From NCBI GenBank assembly GCA_017439235.1, contig JAFSJN010000001.1:19194-83193 (forward strand): 64,000 nt of DNA, read 5' to 3'. Of this stretch, positions 46,444 to 54,821 are shown one piece after another. Under the pieces are notes generated by a model. It had not been told where the DNA came from. It did not search any database and saw nothing but the letters and a program-made list of their open reading frames with translations. Each line of letters starts with the position of its first letter. Position 1 is the stretch's first letter. This DNA comes from Paludibacteraceae bacterium. GTDB lineage: Bacteria > Bacteroidota > Bacteroidia > Bacteroidales > Paludibacteraceae. The translations under genes were made by a program, and so were the position numbers.

Positions 46444-48269
46444 TGTCCGACAGACTGCAAAATATCGTTTTACGCTTCGCCGCTATCTTCCTGTTGATAG
46501 TAGCGGGCTTTATTGTAGTATTGGCCAAAATCATCTATACCCAGACCTCACCTGAGGAAAAAGCCAAGTGGTCAAAGATAGCGGACAAGCAAGTGGTCAC
46601 CAATCAGCCCATTCAACCTACACGTGGAGACATATTGGACGCTAATGGCAATCTATTAGCCACCAGTATGCCGGAATATGCTGTCTACATGGATACTCGT
46701 GTCGAAGCCTTGCATTTAGGCGGCGATACCCTCTTCTATCGTTATGTCGATTCGATAGCTGAAGGTTTGAGTCGCATCATCGGCGATAAGAGTCCGCAAG
46801 AGTATCGTCAACGCATGATAAAGGCTTTCAAAGGACGTACCACTCGCGAACGCGATGCACGTCTATGCCGCAGACGAGTCAACTATATGCAAAAGAAGGA
46901 GATTGAACAACTGCCCTTGGTGCGCAGAGGTTACTATAAGAGTGGTATCCATCTGGAAGTGCAGCATGTGCGCAAGAAACCTTTCGGCCGTCTGGGTAGC
47001 CGTACTATAGGTAGCATATACGCCGCTACAGGTACCGGCAATGCGGGGTTGGAGAAGAGTTTTGAGAAATATCTACACGGCACCGAAGGCGTCTCTACCC
47101 GTCAACGCGTAGCCGGCCATTGGCAAAACGTACCCGTTAAGGAAGCTAAAGACGGATACGACATCGTTACCACCATAGACGTCAACCTATTGGATATCTG
47201 TGAGCAAGCCATGATGGCTCGCCTGGAGCGCACGCAAGCCGATTGGGGGTGCTGTATATTGATGGAGACGGAGACGGGCGAGATAAAAGCCATCTGCAAC
47301 CTCGACCGCACCGAAGAGGGCAATTATACCGAGAAATTTAATCATGCTGTGACGCGCGTTGAACCCGGTAGTACGTTTAAGACTATCTCCCTGATGGCCG
47401 CTCTCGATGACGGCAAGATAGAGATTGATGATACCCTGCGTGTCTATAAGAACGGCTGGGATTATGGCGTAGCCCATCATACCGACTCCCACCCCAAAGA
47501 CACTATCTATACCGTACGTAGTGCTCTGGCTGTCAGCAGTAATATCGCTTTTGCCAAGATTATCACCGAGAGTTACGATAAGAAAGCCGGCAAGTTTGTA
47601 GATAAACTCAAGCGCATGGGCATCACAGACAGTGTCTATTCCGAGATTCCCGGTGCACAGAATCCTCGTATCCAGGTACCTAAAGACGGAGTTACCCTCA
47701 GTAAGATGGCGTACGGCTACTCGGTCGAGTTGAGTCCGATGCAGATACTGACCTTCTACAATAGCATTGCCAACAACGGCCGGATGGTGCGCCCGTTTAT
47801 CGTTAAGGAGATACGCAATAATGGCCGCACACTGCGCACTTTTAAGACCGAGACGCTGCAGAGCAGTATATGCCGCCGTTCGACCCTGCGCGAGGTAAAA
47901 GATGCGCTGCACGATGTAGTATGGGATAACGATTTGGGAACAGCCTCTGTCTTAAAATGGCAAGGACGTATCGTGCTGCATAAGGCTCAGAGCGACTTGG
48001 TACACATCGCCGGAAAGACGGGTACGGCACAATTGGTGCGCCACGGACACTACCAAAAGAACATGCACCGCATGACTTTTGTGGGCTATTTCCCGGAAGA
48101 AGCACCTATGTACACCTGTATCTGCATGATGGAATACCCCAAGAATCGCGGAGCCTACGATGCAGGCTTAGACTGCGGTACCGTGGTGCGTCAGATAGCC
48201 GAAAAAACAATTGCCTATGCCGGCTATTACGTTATCCGGGATGGAAAATTGATATTTGAGAAACAATAA
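46443..48269 (+). CDS. ftsI: Penicillin-binding protein FtsI (septal transpeptidase)
   Basis: 608 residues. One N-terminal transmembrane helix (about 11-30), the PBP dimerisation region (about 55-240), then the transpeptidase with STFK (in EPGSTFKTI), SSN (AVSSNIAFAK) and KTG (AGKTGTAQL). It cross-links septal peptidoglycan with FtsW, encoded downstream. The chain stops soon after the catalytic domain with no PASTA repeats, shorter than the roughly 700-residue PASTA-bearing FtsI I recall from Bacteroides. Confidence 0.93.
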   Translation: MSDRLQNIVLRFAAIFLLIVAGFIVVLAKIIYTQTSPEEKAKWSKIADKQVVTNQPIQPTRGDILDANGNLLATSMPEYAVYMDTRVEALHLGGDTLFYRYVDSIAEGLSRIIGDKSPQEYRQRMIKAFKGRTTRERDARLCRRRVNYMQKKEIEQLPLVRRGYYKSGIHLEVQHVRKKPFGRLGSRTIGSIYAATGTGNAGLEKSFEKYLHGTEGVSTRQRVAGHWQNVPVKEAKDGYDIVTTIDVNLLDICEQAMMARLERTQADWGCCILMETETGEIKAICNLDRTEEGNYTEKFNHAVTRVEPGSTFKTISLMAALDDGKIEIDDTLRVYKNGWDYGVAHHTDSHPKDTIYTVRSALAVSSNIAFAKIITESYDKKAGKFVDKLKRMGITDSVYSEIPGAQNPRIQVPKDGVTLSKMAYGYSVELSPMQILTFYNSIANNGRMVRPFIVKEIRNNGRTLRTFKTETLQSSICRRSTLREVKDALHDVVWDNDLGTASVLKWQGRIVLHKAQSDLVHIAGKTGTAQLVRHGHYQKNMHRMTFVGYFPEEAPMYTCICMMEYPKNRGAYDAGLDCGTVVRQIAEKTIAYAGYYVIRDGKLIFEKQ

Positions 48270-48270
48270 T

Positions 48271-49707
48271 ATGAAACTCAGCGAACTAATAGCGGGACTA
48301 CCCGTTAAGCGAATCACCGGCTCTGCCGAAGTAGAGGTTACCGGCATACAGTTTGACAGCCGTAAGGTGGGTGCGGGCAATGTCTTTGTTGCCCAAAAAG
48401 GCACCACAGCAGATGGTCACACCTATGTGGACCAATGTATTGCACAGGGAGCCGCAGCTGTCGTCATTAGCGACGAAGCCTATATCCGCGACAGCGTGTG
48501 CTGCATCGTAGTGGAGAATACCGACCGTGCCCTGGGACTGATGGCGCATCGCTGGTTCGGCAGGCCGAGTGAGCGATTGACCTTAGTGGGGGTGACAGGC
48601 ACCAACGGCAAAACCACGATTGCCACACTCCTATACAAACTCGTGCGCGCCTTAGGGCACAAAGCCGGCTTACTCTCTACCGTCATCAACTATATTGATG
48701 ACGAAGCAGTCGCCTCCACGCACACCACACCGGACGCTCTGGCGCTGAATGAGTTATTGAGTCGCATGGTAGCAGCCGGATGCGAGTATGCCTTTATGGA
48801 AGTCAGCTCCCACTCTATCGCTCAGGAGCGCATAGCCGGACTGCAGTTCAACGGAGCTATATTTACCAACCTCACCCGCGATCACATCGATTATCACAAG
48901 ACCTTTGATAACTATCGTGATACCAAGAAGCGTCTCTTTGACCAGCTGCCCAAAGGCACTTTTGCCATCACCAATAAGGACGATAAGAATGGCCTGGTAA
49001 TGGTGCAAAACACCAAAGCCGACATCCGCACCTATTCGACCCGTTCGTTAGCTGATTACAAAGGCGTCATATTGGAAGAAGGCTTTGACGGTATGCTGCT
49101 GAGTATCAACAATCAGGAAGTCTTTGTTCCACTGGTCGGGCGCTTCAACACCAGCAACCTGTTGGCTATCTATGGAGCAGCCCTCAGTCTGGGTTTCGAC
49201 CCTACGGAAGTACTGCGTGTTATGAGTACGCTGCAGCCCGTCAACGGACGTTTTGAAGCTATCCGCAGCACCAAAGGTTGGACGGCTATTGTCGACTACG
49301 CCCATACACCCGATGCCGTAGACAATGTCATTCAGACGATTAATGAGATACGCAAAGGTAAACTCATCACCGTGGTAGGTTGCGGAGGCAACCGCGACAA
49401 AGGAAAACGTCCCATGATGGCCCGGATAGCTAAGCGCGGTAGCGACCAACTGATACTCACCTCCGATAACCCGCGTGACGAAGAGCCTGCCGAGATATTG
49501 AAGGAAATGGCGGCCGGATTGACCGAAGAAGAGTTGCGCAGTACCCTCATTATCGAAGACCGTGCATCGGCTATCCAGACGGCCTGCATCCTGGCGCAAA
49601 AAGAGGATGTCATCCTAATAGCCGGCAAAGGACACGAAGACTATCAGATTATCAAGGGTGTCAAGCACCACTTCGATGATCACGAACAAGTAAAGAAATA
49701 TGTATGA
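48271..49707 (+). CDS. murE: UDP-MurNAc-L-Ala-D-Glu:meso-diaminopimelate ligase MurE
   Basis: 478 residues from ATG 48271 (an ATG five codons upstream overlaps the ftsI stop and is less likely). ATP-binding GTNGKTTIAT, the Mur ligase AHTPDAV region, and DNPRDEEP, the motif that selects meso-diaminopimelate, are intact. It adds the third residue of the peptidoglycan stem in the cytosol. Confidence 0.95.
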   Translation: MKLSELIAGLPVKRITGSAEVEVTGIQFDSRKVGAGNVFVAQKGTTADGHTYVDQCIAQGAAAVVISDEAYIRDSVCCIVVENTDRALGLMAHRWFGRPSERLTLVGVTGTNGKTTIATLLYKLVRALGHKAGLLSTVINYIDDEAVASTHTTPDALALNELLSRMVAAGCEYAFMEVSSHSIAQERIAGLQFNGAIFTNLTRDHIDYHKTFDNYRDTKKRLFDQLPKGTFAITNKDDKNGLVMVQNTKADIRTYSTRSLADYKGVILEEGFDGMLLSINNQEVFVPLVGRFNTSNLLAIYGAALSLGFDPTEVLRVMSTLQPVNGRFEAIRSTKGWTAIVDYAHTPDAVDNVIQTINEIRKGKLITVVGCGGNRDKGKRPMMARIAKRGSDQLILTSDNPRDEEPAEILKEMAAGLTEEELRSTLIIEDRASAIQTACILAQKEDVILIAGKGHEDYQIIKGVKHHFDDHEQVKKYV

Positions 49708-49726
49708 TGCACTAAATGTATAGTAT

Positions 49727-50998
49727 ATGCTCTATTCGTTTTTTACACATTTTAGCGATTGGTTAGGGGCGCGACTATTCACCTATATTTCGTTCCGTGC
49801 GATAATGGCAGCCGTAATAGCCCTACTGATGAGTATGTGGTTCGGTAAATATTTTATCGCCCTCCTGCGTCGCAAACATATCAGCGAGACGCAGCGCGAC
49901 GAGAAAACCGACCCGTTCAACACCAAGAAGGTTGGTGTCCCCACCATGGGCGGTATCGTCATCATTGTAGCTATTCTGGCAGGTGTATTGCTCATGGGCA
50001 GGTTGTCCAATATCTACCTCATCCTGATGATTGTCACCACGCTTATATTAGGTGCTTTAGGCTTCGCCGATGATTACATCAAGACGTTCCGCAAGAATAA
50101 AGACGGCCTCAACGGTTGGGTGAAAATTGCCGGCCAGGTCATCTTAGGTCTCATCGTCGGTCTGACGCTGCGCTACAGTCCGGTGACGGTCATGAACGAG
50201 ACAGTGACCACGCGCATTGAGAACAACACCGAAGTAGTCTATAAATCGCCGGATGTCAAATCGACACGCACAACAATACCTTTCTTCAAGAACCATAATG
50301 CCAACTATGCCGATATGTTCTCCTTCTTAGGGGATACATGGAAATACAAAGCCGGTTGGATATTCTTTGTACTGCTCATCGTCTTTGTCGTAGCAGCCGT
50401 CAGCAACGGAGCCAACCTCAACGACGGGATGGACGGGATGTGTGCCGGTAATAGTGCTATTATCGGTATTGCCCTCTTAGCACTGGCGTACGTAAGCGGC
50501 TCCACGGTTTGGGCAGACTATTTCGACGTTATGTATATCCCGGGCAGTGAGGAGTTAGTAGTCTTCTTAGGGGCTTTTGTAGGCGCGTTGATAGGTTTCC
50601 TGTGGTACAACACCTACCCTGCCCAGATATTTATGGGCGACACGGGTAGCCTGACTATCGGAGGCATTATAGCCGTATGCGCCTGCATCATCCATAAAGA
50701 GCTACTCATCCCGATCCTCTGCGGCGTATTCCTGATGGAGAGTGTGAGTGTGATTATTCAAACACAGGTATATAAGTTCACCAAACGCAGCGGACATCCT
50801 ATCCGCGTCTGGAAACGCACACCCATGCACGACCATTTCCGCACGTCCGTACAACAGGTCTTGGACCGCGACCCCTCATGCACCGTACGCATGAAAGGCT
50901 CCAACGAATTGCACCACGAGAACAAGATAACCTTGCGTTTTTGGTTGGTCACCCTGTTATTAGCCGCCTTAACTATACTGACTCTTAAAATCCGTTAA
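49727..50998 (+). CDS. mraY: Phospho-MurNAc-pentapeptide transferase MraY
   Basis: 423 residues, about ten transmembrane segments. Catalytic Asp motifs GFADDYIK, NLNDGMDGM and MGDTGSL, and the His cluster region HDHFR, are visible. It transfers phospho-MurNAc-pentapeptide to undecaprenyl phosphate, making lipid I. A longer soluble loop (about 148-190) is typical for Bacteroidota. Confidence 0.95.
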   Translation: MLYSFFTHFSDWLGARLFTYISFRAIMAAVIALLMSMWFGKYFIALLRRKHISETQRDEKTDPFNTKKVGVPTMGGIVIIVAILAGVLLMGRLSNIYLILMIVTTLILGALGFADDYIKTFRKNKDGLNGWVKIAGQVILGLIVGLTLRYSPVTVMNETVTTRIENNTEVVYKSPDVKSTRTTIPFFKNHNANYADMFSFLGDTWKYKAGWIFFVLLIVFVVAAVSNGANLNDGMDGMCAGNSAIIGIALLALAYVSGSTVWADYFDVMYIPGSEELVVFLGAFVGALIGFLWYNTYPAQIFMGDTGSLTIGGIIAVCACIIHKELLIPILCGVFLMESVSVIIQTQVYKFTKRSGHPIRVWKRTPMHDHFRTSVQQVLDRDPSCTVRMKGSNELHHENKITLRFWLVTLLLAALTILTLKIR

Positions 50999-51000
50999 CG

Positions 51001-52371
51001 ATGAAACGATTAGTAGTATTAGGTGCCGGAGAAAGCGGCTGTGGAGCTGCTATCCTCGCCCAAAAAGAAGGCTTTGATGTCTTTGTCTCCGATATGGGGA
51101 CAATCCGCGATGAGTATCGTGCCTTGTTGGACAACCATCACATCGCATACGAATCGGGGCAACATACCGAAGCGCTGATACTCAATGCCGATGAGGTAGT
51201 CAAGAGTCCCGGCATCCCAAATACGGCACCTATCATAGTCAAACTGCAGCAGCAGGGCACTCCCGTCATCTCCGAGATTGAGTTGGCGGCACGCTATACC
51301 CACGCTAAGATGATTTGTATTACCGGTTCCAACGGTAAGACCACCACAACCTCACTTATCTTCGATATGCTGGTGCGTGCCGGACTGAATGTCGGCTTAG
51401 CGGGAAATATAGGTAATAGCTTAGCCTTGCAGGTAGCACAACAGGAACGCGAATATTACGTCATCGAACTCTCGTCCTTCCAACTTGATAATATGTATGA
51501 CTTTAAGGCCGACATAGCTATCTTGATGAATATCACGCCGGACCACCTGGACCGCTACGAGTTCCAATTCCAGAACTATGTGGATGCCAAGTTCCGCATC
51601 ACGCGCAACCAGACCTCGTCCGAAGCGTTCATCTATTGGAGCGAAGACCCGGTCATCGACCGCGAGATAGCACGTATCCGTCCGCAGGCAACTCTGTATC
51701 CTTTCGGAACAGGGGAGCATAACATGGCTTATACCGACGGCAGCAACCTCATAGTGGCAGCACCACAGGCTGTAGAACCCTTGGAAGTTCCCTTAGAAGA
51801 GTTAGCCCTGCGCGGCAAACACAACTGCCTCAACTCGATGGCGGCATCTTTGGCAGCGCAGATACTCCACATCCATAATGACGTTATCCGCGAGAGTCTG
51901 ACGCAGTTTGCGGGGGTGGCACATCGTCTGCAATACGTAGCTACCGTGCGCGGAATAAGCTTTATCAACGACTCCAAAGCCACCAATGTCAACTCCTGTT
52001 GGTACGCCCTGGAATCGATGACTACACCAACCGTGCTCATCTTGGGCGGCAAGGACAAAGGCAATGATTATAGCGAGATAGACGACTTGGTGCGCCAAAA
52101 ATGCCATACACTTGTATTCATGGGTTTGCACAATGAGAAACTCCACGAGCACTTCGACCCGTTCACCCGAACCCCATCACCCCTAACCGGTAACCGGTCA
52201 CCCCTTACCATTATCGACACCGACAATCTGCACGATGCCATCGAGGGAGCCTATCACGCCGCTCACGAAGGCGACACCGTCTTGCTCAGTCCCTGCTGCG
52301 CTTCGTTCGACCTGTTTACCTCGTACGAGGACCGCGGAGAACAATTTATGAATGCTGTACGCAATCTATAA
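51001..52371 (+). CDS. murD: UDP-MurNAc-L-alanine:D-glutamate ligase MurD
   Basis: 456 residues. An N-terminal Rossmann-like UMAG-binding domain (VVLGAGESGCGAAIL), ATP-binding GSNGKTTTTS, NITPDHLDRY and the C-terminal INDSKATNVNS and GGKDKGNDY segments are present. It adds D-Glu to UDP-MurNAc-L-Ala. Residues about 388-402 (TRTPSPLTGNRSPLT) are encoded by a short repeat tract that also appears in murG and the LuxR gene; it sits in a surface loop region of domain 3. Confidence 0.94.
   Translation: MKRLVVLGAGESGCGAAILAQKEGFDVFVSDMGTIRDEYRALLDNHHIAYESGQHTEALILNADEVVKSPGIPNTAPIIVKLQQQGTPVISEIELAARYTHAKMICITGSNGKTTTTSLIFDMLVRAGLNVGLAGNIGNSLALQVAQQEREYYVIELSSFQLDNMYDFKADIAILMNITPDHLDRYEFQFQNYVDAKFRITRNQTSSEAFIYWSEDPVIDREIARIRPQATLYPFGTGEHNMAYTDGSNLIVAAPQAVEPLEVPLEELALRGKHNCLNSMAASLAAQILHIHNDVIRESLTQFAGVAHRLQYVATVRGISFINDSKATNVNSCWYALESMTTPTVLILGGKDKGNDYSEIDDLVRQKCHTLVFMGLHNEKLHEHFDPFTRTPSPLTGNRSPLTIIDTDNLHDAIEGAYHAAHEGDTVLLSPCCASFDLFTSYEDRGEQFMNAVRNL
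52161..52206 (+). repeat. In-frame CC(G/C)GTNACC repeat tract in murD
   Basis: Tandem degenerate units CCATCACCC, CTAACCGG, TAACCGGTCACCCC; same family as 54173-54203 and 57660-57698. The reading frame is kept. Confidence 0.65.
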
Positions 52372-52382
52372 CACCTACCGTT

Positions 52383-53645
52383 ATGCAAAAGCCCGACCTC
52401 ATAGGTAGCCGCCAATATATCGACCGTCCGTTTTGGACCTTGTTTATCGCCTTAATCGTGATGGCGATTATTGCGCTCTTTAGCGCCGGCAGCACCCTGG
52501 CCTACGATGCGGGCAGCAGCATTCTCAGTCCTATCCTCAAGCAGATTATCTTTATCGCCTTGGGCGTAGGTGTAGCCTACGGAGTACAGCTCTTGCCTAC
52601 CTGGCTCATTCGCTTATCAGGTTATGCTATGCTCGCCTTCTCACTCCTGTGCCTATACGTGATGCTTATCCCGCATAATCCCTTTGTGGTCACCATCAAC
52701 GGTGCCGGACGGTGGTTTAACCTCTTCGGATTCCAATTCCAACCTTCTGAGTTGGCTAAGTTGAGTCTGATTATCGTGGTGGCAGACCAGTTATCTCGTA
52801 TTCGCAACGACGAAGATATACACAAACGTTTTTGGATTACCTTCTCGCTGACCTTAGGTACCTGTTTCCCGATTATGACGGGAAATATGTCCACAGCGGT
52901 CTTATTGGCCGGCATCGTGTATCTGATGTGGTTCTTGGCTCGTATTCCGTGGCGCTATCTGGGCTTTACGGCCTTAGGAGCTATCGCCTTTGCGTTGTTG
53001 TTCTATTTTATTGTGGAGTTTGCTTTTATCCGTCCTCACCGTACCCTGCCGCATCCTTTCGACCGGGCTATTACCCAGGTGGGACGTATCGATGACCTCA
53101 TAGCCGAACATAAACAGCCGGCGGCCGAATTCAAACTCACCGACGACAACTACCAACGCTCTATCGCTAAGGTCGCCGTCATGCGCGGCGGTAAGAGTCC
53201 CTTAGGTGTACTGCCCGGTAACAGCCAGGAACGCGACTTCCTGCCCTTGGCGTATGCTGATTATATCTTTGCTATCATCGTAGAGGAATCCGGCGTCATA
53301 GGGGCATTTGTCTTAATCTTTATTTACCTGGCTATCCTCTTCCGCGCCTGCTATGCCAGCAGCAAATACGCCGACTATTCGGCTATGCTGATGGTAATGG
53401 GATTGGCGTTGATGGTTACCTGCCAGGCTTTTGTCTCTATGGCGGTAGCCGTAGGCTTGGGTCCCGTAACCGGACAACCGCTGCCGATGATCAGTAAGGG
53501 CGGCACCTCGGTACTGATAACTTCGCTGTACTTCGGTATTATGATGTGCGTAGCGCGCGAGCAGAACGAGTTCAAGGCTCGCTCCGAGATGACCATACAA
53601 GAGAGTTATAACGATATTCCCGATTTACCCGAAATAGAAGTATGA
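52383..53645 (+). CDS. ftsW: FtsW (SEDS-family septal peptidoglycan polymerase)
   Basis: 420 residues with about ten transmembrane segments. SEDS signatures: INGAGRWFNLFGFQFQPSELAK in pieces, the catalytic-type Glu/Asp extracellular loop, and GPVTGQPLPMISKGGTSVL near the C-terminus. It polymerises glycan strands with FtsI. Its stop overlaps murG by four bases. Confidence 0.93.
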   Translation: MQKPDLIGSRQYIDRPFWTLFIALIVMAIIALFSAGSTLAYDAGSSILSPILKQIIFIALGVGVAYGVQLLPTWLIRLSGYAMLAFSLLCLYVMLIPHNPFVVTINGAGRWFNLFGFQFQPSELAKLSLIIVVADQLSRIRNDEDIHKRFWITFSLTLGTCFPIMTGNMSTAVLLAGIVYLMWFLARIPWRYLGFTALGAIAFALLFYFIVEFAFIRPHRTLPHPFDRAITQVGRIDDLIAEHKQPAAEFKLTDDNYQRSIAKVAVMRGGKSPLGVLPGNSQERDFLPLAYADYIFAIIVEESGVIGAFVLIFIYLAILFRACYASSKYADYSAMLMVMGLALMVTCQAFVSMAVAVGLGPVTGQPLPMISKGGTSVLITSLYFGIMMCVAREQNEFKARSEMTIQESYNDIPDLPEIEV

Positions 53646-54730
53646 ACGAATCACAACCTATCCGTGTCCTTATCTCCGGCGGCGGTACCGGAGGACATAT
53701 CTTTCCTGCCGTCAGTATAGCTAACGCACTTCGTGAGATAGACCCACGCACCGAGATTCTGTTTGTCGGAGCCCTCGGGCGTATGGAGATGCAGCGCGTA
53801 CCCGATGCCGGGTATCAGATTGTCGGCCTCCCCGTACGCGGATTCAATAGGGCACAGCCGTGGAAGAACTTCAGCGTACTCATCGACCTAATTCGCTCTA
53901 TGCGGATGGCTAAACGCATCATCCGTGACTTCCGACCCGATGTGGGCGTAGGCGTAGGCGGTTATGCCAGCGGAGCAGCTATGAAAGTTGCGGCGCGAAT
54001 GGGCATTCCCGTCCTGCTGCAGGAACAGAATGGCTTTGCCGGGGTCACCAATAAACTGCTGCGTAACGATGCCGCTAAGATCTGTGTGGCGTACGAGAAT
54101 ATGGAGCGCTTCTTCCCCAAGGATAAGATTATCCTCACCGGTAATCCCGTGCGGCAGAATCTTCTTAACGGAACCCGTCACCCGTCACCCGTCACCCGTA
54201 ACCTCTTAATTATCGGCGGCAGTCTGGGCGCCCGCACCATCAACGAGGCTATCATACATGCCCTGCCCACCCTCTGTAAGAGCAATATAGATGTCGTATG
54301 GCAGACCGGCAAGACCTATTTCGAACGTTGTCATCAGGCGTGGGAAGAGGCCGGCAAGCCCGCCAATATCGAATGTACCGATTTCCTGACCAATATGCCC
54401 GACCGCTATGCACAAGCTGACCTGGTTATCTCCCGTGCCGGAGCCAGCAGTATCAGCGAACTGTGCCTGCTGGGCAAGGCCTCTATCCTGGTGCCCTCAC
54501 CCAATGTGGCGGAAGACCACCAGACACATAACGCCATGGCCTTAGTCAACAAAGACGCTGCCGTCTTGGTGCGCGATATCGATGCCGACCGCGACCTTAT
54601 CCCAACGGCTTTGCAACTTATGGAGGACGAGAATCGTCGTAAAGCACTGAGCACCAATATACTGACACTCGCACAACGCAACTCGGCACGACGCATCGCC
54701 GAGGAGGTGATTAAGTTGGCAAAACACTAA
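53642..54730 (+). CDS. murG: UDP-GlcNAc:lipid I GlcNAc transferase MurG
   Basis: 362 residues, GT-B fold. GGGTGGHIFPA (N-terminal loop), GGYASG, QEQNGFAG, GGSLGA, the ISRAGASSISEL motif and EDHQTHNA are all present. It makes lipid II on the inner face of the membrane. Residues about 178-188 (GTRHPSPVTRN) at the inter-domain linker, just before LLIIGGSLGA, come from a CCCGTCA tandem tract. murC, which often follows in Bacteroidota, does not. Confidence 0.94.
   Translation: MNESQPIRVLISGGGTGGHIFPAVSIANALREIDPRTEILFVGALGRMEMQRVPDAGYQIVGLPVRGFNRAQPWKNFSVLIDLIRSMRMAKRIIRDFRPDVGVGVGGYASGAAMKVAARMGIPVLLQEQNGFAGVTNKLLRNDAAKICVAYENMERFFPKDKIILTGNPVRQNLLNGTRHPSPVTRNLLIIGGSLGARTINEAIIHALPTLCKSNIDVVWQTGKTYFERCHQAWEEAGKPANIECTDFLTNMPDRYAQADLVISRAGASSISELCLLGKASILVPSPNVAEDHQTHNAMALVNKDAAVLVRDIDADRDLIPTALQLMEDENRRKALSTNILTLAQRNSARRIAEEVIKLAKH
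54173..54203 (+). repeat. In-frame CCCGTCA tandem tract in murG
   Basis: Three to four copies of ACCCGTC/CCCGTAACC encode the linker HPSPVTRN between the two Rossmann domains. Confidence 0.7.
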
Positions 54731-54756
54731 TTGTCAATTTTTACACATTTTTACAC

Positions 54757-54786
54757 AATACGTACACACTCGTGTGCGTATTTTGT
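54757..54786 (+). terminator. Probable terminator of the division cluster
   Basis: AATACGTACAC/GTGTGCGTATT, an 11-bp stem with one wobble and an ACTC loop, followed by TTGT. It is preceded by two tandem TTTTTACACA units (54738-54757). It overlaps the promoter region of the next gene. Confidence 0.55.
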
Positions 54787-54788
54787 TG

Positions 54789-54796
54789 TAATTTTG
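54789..54796 (+). promoter_or_regulatory. -7 box of the 810-residue exported protein gene
   Basis: TAATTTTG, 25 nt upstream of the ATG. No clear TTTG -33 exists because the position is occupied by the hairpin at 54757. Confidence 0.55.
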
Positions 54797-54821
54797 CACC
54801 GTGAAATAAAATACTATACTC

